DNA of 64,000 bases from Methanoplanus endosymbiosus (GCF_024662215.1 NZ_CP096115.1:1922001-1986000), one strand, 5' to 3'; shown: positions 55,174-64,000, counted from the first letter of the stretch. A program made the numbers and translations. The notes: generated by a model not told the origin, from the letters alone.

Positions 55174-57180
55174 TTAATCCTCGATATTAATATAACCGGG
55201 GACTGATTTCGGATCACTCTCTCCCTCCCCATCAACAGTCCGGTATTTCTGATATGGATGCGTGGTGACATTTTTGTATTTCTGCTCAAGCTTTCCTTCG
55301 CGGAGCATGGGGATAATGTAATGTATTCTTAGTGAATCCTTATTCCGGTTAAGAAGAGCAGACAGTTCCTCAAGCGTCAGATCCCGGTCTTTACATAATT
55401 CCAGAATGGTTGATATTACAAGTTTTTTTGGGGCCTTCTTTACAGAATTTACAGATTCTGCAATGATCTGCAATGCATCCAAATGTTCGGAGTTCTCTTT
55501 CAAATGTTCGGAGTTCTCTTTCAAATGTTCGGAGTTCTCTTTCAAATGTTCGGAGTTCTCTTTCAAATGTTCGGAGCTTGCCTTTGAACATATTTTTCCT
55601 CCAAACATTTCATCCTCCATCGGGTGCCTTCCCGGCATGTAGTAGAAAGTATTCCTTCCCGAACCCTCACTTGCCAATAATCCCTGTTTCACCAGGTGAT
55701 GAAGTGAAATGGTTATGTCGTGTGGGTGCTCTCTGCTTAGCTCTCTGAGCCTGCTGTGATTTACGCAACTTTCAGAATATGCAGTTACCATCGCAAGGCG
55801 CTCGACATTTCCCAAATCGCTGAATAGATCTCCAAATTCCAATTTCAACGCATACAAAGCATCTTCCGGCAGGAGACTTGTCATCTTCAGGATGAATACA
55901 GTCTGATTACTTTCATGCCTCTCTTCGAGCATTGGCTCACGCCAGTGTTGGAGTTGCCAGTTTAGGTAGATCTTCGGGAACCCTGATCCTGCCTGTTCAC
56001 CAAGGCCGATGAGCTGAAACATCTTCTGCAGATTCCGGTTACGACAGTCGCTGACTCCGCCACGGATTGCCTCTGATTTAGGAATTCTCATGAGTCCCGG
56101 ATTCCTGAAACCAAAGAGACCGGGGCGTTTTACGACAAGTAATGAGCAGTTTCCGGAGTAATCTGCATGAATTATCGTATTTACCAGAGCTTCACGCAGT
56201 GCCTCGTGTACCGGTGTGTCCTCGATTCTTTCATCACCATTCAGCTTAAAGGGCACTTTCAGATCAGAGGACAGTTTTTTCATTACTGTCCGGTAGAAAT
56301 CATACAGGCACCCAGACCATGATCCATCCAGAGTGATTCTGTCAATCCATCGGGTATCAGTATTTTCCCGTTCCTGATAATCTACAATATAATTGGGAAC
56401 TGCATCAAGAATTGAACGGAATTTACCAAACATTAATAGTCCTGCAAGGGTAAGACCTTCTTTTCCAGTCTGGCGGTTTCGTTTCCATCCGCCTATCTGG
56501 CGCAGAAATTCTCTGTCATCACATTCATTAAACGGGTGATTTGGTTTGCGATTTGAGAACTGCTGCCGGTATATACGAAATGATTCTTTGTCAATATCAT
56601 CAATGTTGAAGTCTTCAAGAGTAACGGCATCTCTGGTATCATTTGCCTGCTCACCGAGCATCTGTTTTACCAGTTCGGGCTGACACCTGTAATCGCCCTC
56701 ATTCTGACGTTGATATGTCCCTTCAAGAGGATTTGTTCCGATATAGACCGGGCGCTGTTTACGTGAAGCCTGTGGGACAGAGACAATTATGATATTTTTA
56801 TCGTCATCTCTGAGTGATTGTATGTCTTTATTTTGGAGTATGTTTGCACTCACTTTTTTTGGATTGTTAAGATTATTCCAGATGTCCTGAATCATCCGTT
56901 CATATTTCAGCAAATTATGAAATACAATACAATCCTCTGTTTCCTGTGCTCCAAGAATTATGATGCCCCCACTGGTATTTGCCATTGCAGAATAGGTCTC
57001 CCAGAAGGATTCAGGAACTGCTCCTCTTTTATCCCTTCCAAGTGCAGTTTTTAGTTCAACGTCAAAACCTTCCTTCAGGGAATCCAAGTCAAAAAAGTCT
57101 TCATGAATCATATTATGCTCCCTGAGGTGTGCATCAGGCAGCTCCTTTGCTATGCCCCTTTCAGTTTTTGTCTCTTTCAT
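55174..57180 (-). CDS. AlbA_2/Schlafen-domain ATP-binding protein with in-frame tandem repeat
   Basis: 668 residues. An AlbA_2 (Schlafen-like) N-terminal domain reads LKEGFDVELKTALGR, then SAMANTSGGIIILGAQ. A middle ATPase-like part has HEALREALVNTIIHADYSG and FRNPGLMRIPKSEAIRGG, as in COG2865-type predicted regulators. A winged-helix region follows (ELSREHPHDITISLHHLVKQGLL). Then comes four and a half copies of the heptad SEHLKEN, encoded by a 21-bp tandem repeat at 55481-55576, and a last winged helix. Members are often near defence or mobile genes. The start has no strong ribosome site. Confidence 0.82.
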   Translation of the reverse strand: MKETKTERGIAKELPDAHLREHNMIHEDFFDLDSLKEGFDVELKTALGRDKRGAVPESFWETYSAMANTSGGIIILGAQETEDCIVFHNLLKYERMIQDIWNNLNNPKKVSANILQNKDIQSLRDDDKNIIIVSVPQASRKQRPVYIGTNPLEGTYQRQNEGDYRCQPELVKQMLGEQANDTRDAVTLEDFNIDDIDKESFRIYRQQFSNRKPNHPFNECDDREFLRQIGGWKRNRQTGKEGLTLAGLLMFGKFRSILDAVPNYIVDYQERENTDTRWIDRITLDGSWSGCLYDFYRTVMKKLSSDLKVPFKLNGDERIEDTPVHEALREALVNTIIHADYSGNCSLLVVKRPGLFGFRNPGLMRIPKSEAIRGGVSDCRNRNLQKMFQLIGLGEQAGSGFPKIYLNWQLQHWREPMLEERHESNQTVFILKMTSLLPEDALYALKLEFGDLFSDLGNVERLAMVTAYSESCVNHSRLRELSREHPHDITISLHHLVKQGLLASEGSGRNTFYYMPGRHPMEDEMFGGKICSKASSEHLKENSEHLKENSEHLKENSEHLKENSEHLDALQIIAESVNSVKKAPKKLVISTILELCKDRDLTLEELSALLNRNKDSLRIHYIIPMLREGKLEQKYKNVTTHPYQKYRTVDGEGESDPKSVPGYINIED
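55481..55576. repeat. 21-bp coding tandem repeat (four full units plus a partial)
   Basis: The unit AAATGTTCGGAGTTCTCTTTC recurs exactly at 55481, 55502, 55523 and 55544, with 12 bases of a fifth unit. Identical copies at DNA level, including wobble positions, show recent expansion. As 21 is divisible by three the frame is kept, and on the minus strand each unit encodes SEHLKEN. Confidence 0.95.
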
Positions 57181-57258
57181 TGTTACCCTATAATTTTATC
57201 ATCAGTACCTTAGTGGAGCTAAATTTATAGATTTCAAAGCTCATAGCTGAATATAATA

Positions 57259-57621
57259 TTATATCTCTTTTATACTGATGATCTCAACCGGAATTCCCCA
57301 CTGCTGCACTGTCATAATATCATCCTTTGTATCTGCCAGGAATCTGACTTTAAGCCCGTCTTTTTTTATATCCTCGCCGAGATTTAAGGGGTAATACTTT
57401 GTGCCGTCATTTGAGATGATGCCGTAAAATCCTCCTTCGAGATCAACATATGTGACTGTGCCATCCGTATTTATGTCCACATCCGGAGCATCCTTCCATA
57501 TAGTGCTCTCACTACTGTTTGATATGCATCCTGATATCATAACAGCTGCGGAGGCTAATGCCAGGACAATAATTGTCAGACTGTACATCCGTTTTGATTT
57601 GGCAGATGAAGGGATATTCAT
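57259..57621 (-). CDS. Small predicted lipoprotein
   Basis: 120 residues from the ATG at 57621; a TTG at 57642 is less likely. The signal peptide (RMYSLTIIVLALASAAVMISGC) ends in a lipobox, so it is anchored outside the membrane. The mature part is a small beta-rich domain with DINTDGTVTYVDLEGGFYGI and YYPLNLGEDIKKDGLKVRFLAD. This resembles the common archaeal/bacterial OB-like lipoprotein domain. Function unknown. Confidence 0.7.
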   Translation of the reverse strand: MNIPSSAKSKRMYSLTIIVLALASAAVMISGCISNSSESTIWKDAPDVDINTDGTVTYVDLEGGFYGIISNDGTKYYPLNLGEDIKKDGLKVRFLADTKDDIMTVQQWGIPVEIISIKEI

Positions 57622-57653
57622 TAAATTTATTCTGATTTCCAAAATATAAAAAA

Positions 57654-57682
57654 GTCATTCATGAACCCGCGGGTTCACAGAT
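57654..57682 (+). repeat. 29-bp hairpin-forming intergenic repeat, copy 2
   Basis: Matches 22870-22898 at 26 of 29 bases. Here GAACCCGCGGGTTC is a perfect 14-bp palindrome. It is followed by a second hairpin, ATGAAACA-AA-TGTTTCAT, and by the shared TCATAGGAG. It lies 3' of the MBL-fold gene (minus strand) and, read that way, the palindrome is followed by TTTTTT. Confidence 0.7.
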
Positions 57683-57762
57683 GGCAGATGAAACAAATGT
57701 TTCATAGGAGTATTATCTTGTTTTTCCGGGATTTGGCTGCTGAATAGTGTTTGCTCTTCTCT

Positions 57763-58653
57763 TCAGTTCTGCAAATCCGGACTGTTCAGATCGAGAACGA
57801 CACCAATACCTGAATAACCTGTGTCACAGTACTGTGAGAGCTTCAGAATTTCATCAAACCCGGTGCAGTGTCCGGGGTATATCCTGCCTTTGACATTATC
57901 TCTCAGGTATTCTCCGGTCTTTTTAATCTTCTCATCCGGCAGTCCGGCAAGGTGAAGCCCGCCCATTATGCCGATTATCTCCTGCTCCTCTCCAAAGGCG
58001 GTCTTTGCCTGCTCGACAATGGAACAGATTCCGGAATGCGAACATCCGGTGAGGACAAATATACCCTTATCTGTTCTTAATGCAAGGGCGGTGTCATCCG
58101 GAATGGTATCGACAGTAAATCCTTTATCTCCTGTCTCATCCTGATACACCGACCAGTCACCAGGGTCCTCAAAGTCAAAAATCCGGTTGATCCCGCCAAG
58201 GAAGACTATATTTTCTGAAAGCTTTACAGGTTCTGACGTGGAGGTTACGCTGAAATATTTTTCAATATCCTCTCTTGTAAATGGATTTCCGATATATCTC
58301 AGGCCGTCATCGTCTCTTGCATACCTCTTCCTGAAAAACTCCGGGTGTACAACAACTTTGGTTTTATTGTTCTCATCCGGAACCGGACTGCCTTTCTCTT
58401 CTGCCTCCTGAATGGTGTGAATCATATGGAGAATTCCGCCTGTATGGTCATAGTGGCCGTGTGAGAATGCTATGATCTCAGGTTCAAAGACATCAATGTC
58501 CATCAGTTCGGCATTTTTTGCGAATAAATCCGTTTTTCCGGTATCGAATAGTATTTTACTCTCGCCGTCTTCAACCAGTGCTGAAAAGCCGTGTTCCCCG
58601 GAGAAAGGGGATGCAAATAGGACTGAATTTTCTGTAAGTATTGTTATTTTCAT
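57763..58653 (-). CDS. MBL-fold metallohydrolase (MJ0301-like)
   Basis: 296 residues from the ATG at 58653. The metal-binding signature is FSHGHYDHTGG. SALVEDGESKILFDTGKTDLF, LTGCSHSGICSIVEQAK and YPGHCTG are as in the group annotated 7,8-dihydropterin-6-methyl-4-(beta-D-ribofuranosyl)aminobenzene-phosphate synthase, known from MJ0301. Such an enzyme would serve methanopterin synthesis, but the in vivo role of the group is uncertain. Other hydrolase activity is equally possible. Confidence 0.8.
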   Translation of the reverse strand: MKITILTENSVLFASPFSGEHGFSALVEDGESKILFDTGKTDLFAKNAELMDIDVFEPEIIAFSHGHYDHTGGILHMIHTIQEAEEKGSPVPDENNKTKVVVHPEFFRKRYARDDDGLRYIGNPFTREDIEKYFSVTSTSEPVKLSENIVFLGGINRIFDFEDPGDWSVYQDETGDKGFTVDTIPDDTALALRTDKGIFVLTGCSHSGICSIVEQAKTAFGEEQEIIGIMGGLHLAGLPDEKIKKTGEYLRDNVKGRIYPGHCTGFDEILKLSQYCDTGYSGIGVVLDLNSPDLQN

Positions 58654-58683
58654 TTGTACCACTCATTTTACAGGTGAAACAGA

Positions 58684-59292
58684 TTAAACTGTCTCTTTTT
58701 CGGAGGGCATCTCCGTTGCTGTTGTGTTATCAAGCCTCTCCTGAAGTCCGGCTGTTGCATAGATAGATCGTATGACTGAATCAATCTCTGCAAGGTTTGA
58801 ATCCGGATTTGTGTTCAGTTCCAGTGAGAGCAGGGGCAGTACAGGGCCGCCGATCTTGATTAGTGCAAGTGATGCACCTTCAGTCTCTTCCTGATCTCCG
58901 GTATTAAGAGCATCGATTAACGGCTGATATGCCGGCTCACCTATACATGCCAGGATATTTGATGCCCATTCACGCTGGTTCTTATCATCTGATGACAGCA
59001 GTCTGATCATAGGTTCAACTGAAATTTCACCCATCTGGCAGAGGGCTACGGCTGCCCATGTTGCTGACTGTTTATCTTCAGATGAGAGCATAGCACTCAG
59101 CTGCGGTATGGCGGGTGTTCCGGTCTCTGCAAGTGCCTCCGCTGCCTCCTTCTTCTCTTCCTGTGTGCCTGATTTAAGAGAGTCAATGTACCCTGAAATC
59201 TCTGCATCTCCACTGCTCTCTCCTGTACATCCTGCAAAGAGAGAGATTATCAGAAGCAGGGACAGTAACACTGATGTCCAGAATATTTTCAT
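58684..59292 (-). CDS. HEAT-repeat lipoprotein
   Basis: 202 residues. The signal peptide LLSLLLIISLFAGC ends in a lipobox. About four HEAT/PBS-type repeats follow (KKEAAEALAETGTPAIPQL, QREWASNILACIGEPAYQPL). It would be a membrane-attached helical scaffold outside the cell. It ends 31 bp upstream of the MBL gene start and could be co-transcribed with it. Confidence 0.78.
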   Translation of the reverse strand: MKIFWTSVLLSLLLIISLFAGCTGESSGDAEISGYIDSLKSGTQEEKKEAAEALAETGTPAIPQLSAMLSSEDKQSATWAAVALCQMGEISVEPMIRLLSSDDKNQREWASNILACIGEPAYQPLIDALNTGDQEETEGASLALIKIGGPVLPLLSLELNTNPDSNLAEIDSVIRSIYATAGLQERLDNTTATEMPSEKETV

Positions 59293-59383
59293 TATAAATC
59301 TGTTGAACCTTTCTGAAGAAAAAAGTCATGTATGCAGAATTCCGGATGAAAAGCATTAATTAGTAATCTGCCTGTTTTAAATT

Positions 59384-59734
59384 ATGGTTATTAGCGAAGT
59401 TCCCTGTCCAAAGTGCGGGAAGACCGGATTATATGTCGAAACGCCATCTGACAATGAAGTGTGGGTAAAATGCCATGAATGTGATCTTTTTATCGGCATG
59501 AGTGATGAAGACTGGCACAGGATTCATAATTCTCCCAATCTTCATGAAAAAATTGCAAAGCTCTATAGAACAGAATATCCAGGGTCTGTCTCAGGGAGAT
59601 CGTGCCGTGCGTGTAAATCTGAGAAGGATGATCTTATATTTGGGATCTGCAAATCCTGCCTCTATAAATTTCTGATCGTAATTCTTGTCATAATGGTCAT
59701 AGGATCCTATGCCATCTGGATGGCTGTGCTGTAA
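59384..59734 (+). CDS. Zinc-ribbon protein with C-terminal membrane helix
   Basis: 116 residues. Two zinc knuckle pairs are visible: CPKCGK with CHEC, and CRACKSE with CKSC. A hydrophobic helix, FLIVILVIMVIGSYAIWM, ends the protein, so the ribbons probably face the cytoplasm. I recognise no family. It lies just before the PP2C-FHA-kinase genes on the same strand (211-bp gap), so a link with them is possible but unproven. Confidence 0.65.
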   Translation: MVISEVPCPKCGKTGLYVETPSDNEVWVKCHECDLFIGMSDEDWHRIHNSPNLHEKIAKLYRTEYPGSVSGRSCRACKSEKDDLIFGICKSCLYKFLIVILVIMVIGSYAIWMAVL

Positions 59735-59945
59735 TCCGGGATATTTATATCCTATATATTTTTTATTTAACCCTGCGGGAATACCGGTTAACCTATACTA
59801 TATAATATATTAATAACTCCTGAAATACAATCTCTACATGTATCATAAATCCCATTCTCCTGACAAGAAAAGAGGGTATGGGAATAGATAACATTGAAAT
59901 GGCTTAATTATCTTATAACACAACAGGCTAAACCTTAAGAATTAA

Positions 59946-60701
59946 ATGTCAGATAATATATGCCGGAAACTGGAGTCTTCCGGAAGAGCAGATATGGATT
60001 ACAGTTGTGTGACAGTTCCGGGTAAACGTGTTTACAATGAAGATTCCTGTATAGTTGAAGCTGTGGCTGACGGCATACTGCTTGCAGTGGCTGACGGCCT
60101 TGGCGGGCATGCTGCCGGTGAGGTGGCATCCGGAATCGCTATTGATACGCTCAGGTCTGTTTTTATGACTAAATACAGAACCGGGGCCGGAATTTTGGGT
60201 GCAGAGGCTTTAATGCGCCTTGCATTTGAGGAGGCAGACCGGATTATAACTTCAGAGGCGAAGGATGAACGGGAAGGCATGGGCACGACTCTCTCCGCAG
60301 CATTTATTATTGATGGTTCAGTTATTGTCGGAAATACCGGGGATTCAAGGGTTTATCTTCTTGACGGAAGTCTCAGGCAGATTACAAAGGATCACTCTCT
60401 TGTCCAGGAACTTGTGGACAAGGGAATGGTGGATGCTGAATCTGCAAGATTCCATCCGATGAAGCATATAATCAGGCATTCTCTCGGTGGTGATTTCAGG
60501 GTTGACATAATATCTGATACACTAAGCCCTAAAATAACGCTTCTTCTCTCAACAGATGGCCTTCATGATTATATTGGTGCAGACCGGATTGAAGAGATAT
60601 TAAAAGAGGGGGATGCCTGTGAGGCAGCAAAGAGTCTCATCGATGAGGCTCTTTCATCTTCAGATGACAATATCACAGCAGTTGTTATGAGGACTGACTG
60701 A
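59946..60701 (+). CDS. PP2C-type Ser/Thr protein phosphatase (PPM family)
   Basis: 251 residues. All main PP2C motifs are visible: GKRVYNEDSC, LAVADGLGGHAAGEVAS, VGNTGDSRVYLL, LLLSTDGLHDYI and SSDDNITAVVM. The aspartates hold two Mn/Mg ions. It is soluble. Its neighbours are an HTH-FHA protein and a membrane Ser/Thr kinase, so it likely reverses the kinase's phosphorylation. Confidence 0.92.
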   Translation: MSDNICRKLESSGRADMDYSCVTVPGKRVYNEDSCIVEAVADGILLAVADGLGGHAAGEVASGIAIDTLRSVFMTKYRTGAGILGAEALMRLAFEEADRIITSEAKDEREGMGTTLSAAFIIDGSVIVGNTGDSRVYLLDGSLRQITKDHSLVQELVDKGMVDAESARFHPMKHIIRHSLGGDFRVDIISDTLSPKITLLLSTDGLHDYIGADRIEEILKEGDACEAAKSLIDEALSSSDDNITAVVMRTD

Positions 60702-60805
60702 CCACTGTTATCAGGACTGACTGAATACAGCCCTTCTTGATTACCTGAGGGCTTTTAAACTAATTAACATCTCTATATTTACAGAATAAGGATAAGGAGG
60801 CTTTT

Positions 60806-61588
60806 ATGGCAGGAATTTATGACGGAAATGAGAAGACAATTGCAATTAATTCTGACCCGGATTTTTATGAGGACTTATCTGAGTACTTAAATGTCCTCTC
60901 TAACCCTACAAGGCTCAGAATGCTGAAATTCATTGAACATCATCCAAAAGAAGTGCGTGAGATCGCAAAAGAGATCAATACCAGTTATGAGAACACAAAG
61001 AAGCACCTTGATAAACTGCTTAAGACCGGAGTTATAAAAAAAGAGGCCGGTATGGGACGACAGACCTCTAAAGGTGCTCTTCCGGTCTGGAAATATTCGA
61101 TAATTCCGGGTGGGATGGAAGGAATAATCAGGAATTTAAGTATATTCTCAAATGTTGATGTAAGGATTGGCGAGAGTGAGATCAATGAAAAACTTGAGAA
61201 TATAAGAAAGATGATTGCAGAAGATTCAGGCTCTGATGTACCTGTCCTGGTTATGCTTGGGGGGGAAGCTGACGGGAGTGCCTATCCTCTCAAATCAGAT
61301 GATGTCAGGATTGGCAGGGAGGATAATTCTGCTCCCCAGTACAGTTCTTCAGATGACGCTGTTGTAGTTCCGGGTTCATATGAAGCCGTAACAAGAATTT
61401 CAAAACCCCATGCACGGTTTTTTAAAAGGCATAATATCTGGTATTTTGAAGACTGTGACTCCACAGGCGGTTCTTTTATAAACAGCGAAAAGATAAGTCC
61501 TTTCAGAGAGACTGCGTTAAAAGGCGGAGATATGATTGACCTTGGACGGGGTGCCCGCGGTGCGAGGCTCATATTTAATGCCCTTTAA
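60806..61588 (+). CDS. ArsR-like HTH plus FHA domain protein
   Basis: 260 residues with AAGGAGG before the ATG. A winged helix spans about 25-90 (LNVLSNPTRLRMLKFIEHHP, EIAKEINTSYENTKKHLDKL). A C-terminal FHA domain spans about 150-258: DVRIGRED, the conserved Ser-x-x-His in ISKPHARFF, and DSTGGSFINSEKI. FHA domains bind phosphothreonine, so DNA binding may be set by the neighbouring kinase and phosphatase. A direct HTH-FHA fusion is uncommon. Confidence 0.88.
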   Translation: MAGIYDGNEKTIAINSDPDFYEDLSEYLNVLSNPTRLRMLKFIEHHPKEVREIAKEINTSYENTKKHLDKLLKTGVIKKEAGMGRQTSKGALPVWKYSIIPGGMEGIIRNLSIFSNVDVRIGESEINEKLENIRKMIAEDSGSDVPVLVMLGGEADGSAYPLKSDDVRIGREDNSAPQYSSSDDAVVVPGSYEAVTRISKPHARFFKRHNIWYFEDCDSTGGSFINSEKISPFRETALKGGDMIDLGRGARGARLIFNAL

Positions 61589-61660
61589 GTAATATATTAT
61601 ATTATCATAATTCCTTTTTTGGTGGCGGAATTATTATTTTGGGCGAAGGAGGTAGCAGGA

Positions 61661-64000
61661 ATGACAATACCGGATATTCAATCTAAGTCTAAAATTAATG
61701 GATTTCTGTACTTTCTTCTTCTGCTGTCACTGCTTATTCTGTTAATCCCGAATGCTGCACTTGGTGCACCGGTTTATGTGGGTGGGAATGACGGCTTTTC
61801 AGATATTGCCTCTGCAGTCAATTCAACTAAACCCGGAGATACTGTAATTGTAAATTCCGGTGTTTATGCCGAGAATCTTCTCATTACAAAGTCCATAAAT
61901 ATTATTGGCAATGACTCCGGGCAGGGCACTCCAAAGATTGAGAGTTCATACGGGGATGCAGCTGTTAAGATAAATGCGGATTATGTTACGGTTGATGGGC
62001 TTATCATAAGCGGAAACGCTGATTCCGGGGTGGTTGTCCGTGGTAATAATATAACCGTCAGCAATTGCGATATTCAGTCCACTCCTTCCGGAATTACAAT
62101 ATCTCAGTCTTTGTATGTTACAGTCCGGGAGAATACTATTCGCGGGCATGAGTTGGGCCTTTTCATCGATGAGTCTGATGGGTGCAGTGTATATCTCAAT
62201 GATTTTGAGAATAATGACAATGTCAGATGTCTCTCTTCCGGTGTGGTGTGGCATTCATCCGATACTGTGTATAATTATAGGGGGAATAATTTCACCTCAT
62301 CTCTGGGCAATTACTGGAATGATTATGTCGGCACTGACGGGAGCGGTGATGGTATAGGGGATGTGCCTTATACCGGTTATTCCGGGGGAAAAGTCTTTGT
62401 TCCGGACAGGAATTTCTATGCCGTAAACGGGGTGAATCCTTCTGGAGGCAGAATTTTTTCCGGGGAAAATCTCGTTGAGGATGATTATCCACTCATATCC
62501 CATGTTTCTGATTATATGCTCCCGCATCCCGGAGGTTTTTCTGGTGTAGACGGATTCCACGGTAAAACTGTGGGGGATAACCGGAGCAGAATTCCTGAGT
62601 ATAATATTGGTGATCTTTCCGAAATGAATCTCAGCCGCCCGCCTCAGAATCCTCCTGCTACGCCGTTGCTTTCAGGTGTTTCTCCTCCTGAGGTGGTTGT
62701 TCTGATGCTTCTCATGTCCGGTGTTATTGCCGGAATGTTTGATCTTGTAGGAGGTTACAGGGAGGTTGATTACAGGGATACACGCATCAGGAGAAACGGG
62801 ATAAAATTCCTTTATGGTGGCTATATCGCAATTGCAATTGCAATGCTGTATTCTGTAATTTCATATACCTCACGGCTGATCATCAGAAATATCGATTATG
62901 GTATTATTCAGATCTCATTTATTGCTTTGACAACATTTCTGATCGCTTCCTCGGCAATATTGTCATACAATTTTATAAAAGGGGGCGTGCCGGTTCTTCT
63001 GAGCAGGCTGCATGCCCCCCTTGCAGCATTTGGGTTTATATTTTATTTTATCTCCATTTATACAGCGCCTGTTGATCTTGGCCCTTTTAACAGTATAATT
63101 TATCCTGTATGTCTTATTCTGTCGGTATTCATGCCCCTTCTATATTTTTATATCTATGAGAGTTCTGCGCAGAAATCGGTAAAGGAAGAGATAATTTCTG
63201 GTTTTTATCCGGAAGTTCTCTCATCTGATACCATTGTTGCCTCTGTGGATTACAATAATACCACGATATTTGATAATGAATCCGGCATTATGGGCTCGGC
63301 ACTTTCAGGTTCATATTTCCCCGAATGTCTTGGTGAGCGTTATTCCGATGTGGAATTTATCGGTAAAGGCGGAATTGCCAGAGTATTTAAAGTCTCCAGG
63401 AGGGATGACGGTGCAGTTGTTGCTGTGAAAGTTCCGATCAATTTTGATGAGGTTACAGGGCGTTTTTTCATGAAGGAGATGAGGATATGGGAAGAACTGT
63501 CTCATAAGAATATTGTGAAGCTTTTTTCAGTCAATATTCTGCCTGTACCCTTCGTTGAGATGGAGTATGTCGTTTCTGACCTTTCGGAGTCAGAAAAACC
63601 GCTCTCTGTAATGGAGACTCTTAAGATTATTGAAGGAATAGCTGAGGGCCTTTCATATGCGCACAACCTTGGTATCATTCATCGTGATATAAAACCGCAG
63701 AATATCTTAGTGACTGAAGAGGGTATTGCAAAGATCACCGACTGGGGCCTTGGCAAGATGATTGCAGATGGGCATGAGACAACTGTGGTGGGTTTTTCAC
63801 TGAATTATGCCGCTCCTGAACAGATTGCCCCACGCAGGTTTGGCAGCCCTGATGAGAGGACTGATATTTATCAGATGGGCGTTGTCCTTTATGAGCTGGT
63901 CGTAGGCATGAGGCCGTTCTTCGGAGGAGGTGTGGGTGAGATGACTGATGAGATTATCCACCGGATGCCGATGAAACCATCAGAAAACCGCTCTTCTGAT
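61661..64000 (+). CDS. Membrane Ser/Thr protein kinase with NosD-like beta-helix (runs off edge)
   Basis: 780 residues are visible, and the frame is open at the right edge. GAAGGAGGT precedes the ATG. Residues 1-36 form a signal peptide (LLLLSLLILLIPNAALG). About 40-300 is a parallel beta-helix of the NosD/CASH type, with short repeats such as ITVSNCDIQS and the GNYWNDYVGTDGSGDGIGD block. Five membrane helices follow (about 350-530), placing the C-terminus inside. The kinase domain begins near 560: GKGGIARVFK (568), Lys590 in VAVKV, HRDIKPQN (674; Asp676), and DWGLG (694) where most kinases have DFG, then APEQ. The kinase C-lobe is cut by the window. Confidence 0.88.
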   Translation, partial: MTIPDIQSKSKINGFLYFLLLLSLLILLIPNAALGAPVYVGGNDGFSDIASAVNSTKPGDTVIVNSGVYAENLLITKSINIIGNDSGQGTPKIESSYGDAAVKINADYVTVDGLIISGNADSGVVVRGNNITVSNCDIQSTPSGITISQSLYVTVRENTIRGHELGLFIDESDGCSVYLNDFENNDNVRCLSSGVVWHSSDTVYNYRGNNFTSSLGNYWNDYVGTDGSGDGIGDVPYTGYSGGKVFVPDRNFYAVNGVNPSGGRIFSGENLVEDDYPLISHVSDYMLPHPGGFSGVDGFHGKTVGDNRSRIPEYNIGDLSEMNLSRPPQNPPATPLLSGVSPPEVVVLMLLMSGVIAGMFDLVGGYREVDYRDTRIRRNGIKFLYGGYIAIAIAMLYSVISYTSRLIIRNIDYGIIQISFIALTTFLIASSAILSYNFIKGGVPVLLSRLHAPLAAFGFIFYFISIYTAPVDLGPFNSIIYPVCLILSVFMPLLYFYIYESSAQKSVKEEIISGFYPEVLSSDTIVASVDYNNTTIFDNESGIMGSALSGSYFPECLGERYSDVEFIGKGGIARVFKVSRRDDGAVVAVKVPINFDEVTGRFFMKEMRIWEELSHKNIVKLFSVNILPVPFVEMEYVVSDLSESEKPLSVMETLKIIEGIAEGLSYAHNLGIIHRDIKPQNILVTEEGIAKITDWGLGKMIADGHETTVVGFSLNYAAPEQIAPRRFGSPDERTDIYQMGVVLYELVVGMRPFFGGGVGEMTDEIIHRMPMKPSENRSSD

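Noticed and set aside
55481-55576. CRISPR-like array
   Set aside because: The units are directly adjacent without spacers and keep a reading frame, so it is a coding tandem repeat.

Overview
The window comes from a methanogenic archaeon of the order Methanomicrobiales (family Methanomicrobiaceae is my best guess). The evidence is archaeal 16S, 23S and 5S rRNA genes with a spacer tRNA-Ala, archaeal BoxA promoters, archaeal-type SepF, LSm/L37e and ZPR1 genes, CoM/CoB:fumarate reductase (TfrAB), a PorCDAB operon, a YcaO/TfuA pair of the kind that thioamidates methyl-CoM reductase, and a DUF3821 surface protein. Genus and species cannot be fixed by eye.

Layout. 1-5.2 kb is the 3' part of a phage-defence island: the C-terminus of a BrxC-like protein, PglZ, a short BrxL and a small zinc-ribbon ORF, in an order that fits BREX type 4. 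It is AT-richer than the rest and poor in the TCCGGA hexamer that is dense elsewhere. 5.3-9.3 kb holds an exonuclease, a nitroreductase, a DUF3307/SatD pair, gene debris (nitroreductase tail, possible integrase scrap) and a DJ-1/PfpI protein. 9.3-13.7 kb is a sulfur-transfer cluster: thiF/moeB-like, moaD-like, moaE, ycaO and tfuA on the minus strand, with a divergent larE-like gene. 13.7-22.1 kb carries a Cache-domain protein, glutamate decarboxylase, surface and TPR proteins, porCDAB, a pterin dehydratase-like protein and a thioredoxin. Two near-identical initiator tRNA genes follow at 22.3 and 22.7 kb. 22.9-34.5 kb contains a PKD-repeat surface protein, purF-L37e-LSm, a PUA protein, sepF-zpr1, a Vms1/eRF1-like protein, a double solute-binding lipoprotein, purM and aspartate kinase.

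The rRNA operon occupies about 34.9-40.2 kb. Two BoxA promoters are visible, and both large rRNAs are bracketed by extended complementary processing stems. After it come a SLOG-SLATT-like membrane protein, an ABC exporter pair, a divergent two-component pair whose response regulator fuses REC, PAS, duplicated winged helices and a FilR1-like domain, tfrAB, a bacterial-type ruvCAB operon, and a Schlafen/AlbA_2 ATPase-like protein with an in-frame 21-bp tandem repeat. The right end (59.4-64.0 kb) is a eukaryote-like phosphosignalling cluster: a zinc-ribbon membrane protein, a PP2C phosphatase, an HTH-FHA protein, and a membrane Ser/Thr kinase with an extracytoplasmic NosD-like beta-helix that runs off the edge.

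How the genes work together. The sulfur cluster could supply activated sulfur both to molybdopterin and to the YcaO/TfuA thioamidation step. The Por operon, TfrAB and the FilR1-like regulator touch central methanogen metabolism. The BREX remnant, the SLOG-SLATT protein, the SatD/DUF3307 pair and the AlbA_2 protein are candidate defence or stress elements. All functional calls are from reading the sequence; none has been confirmed by a database search.
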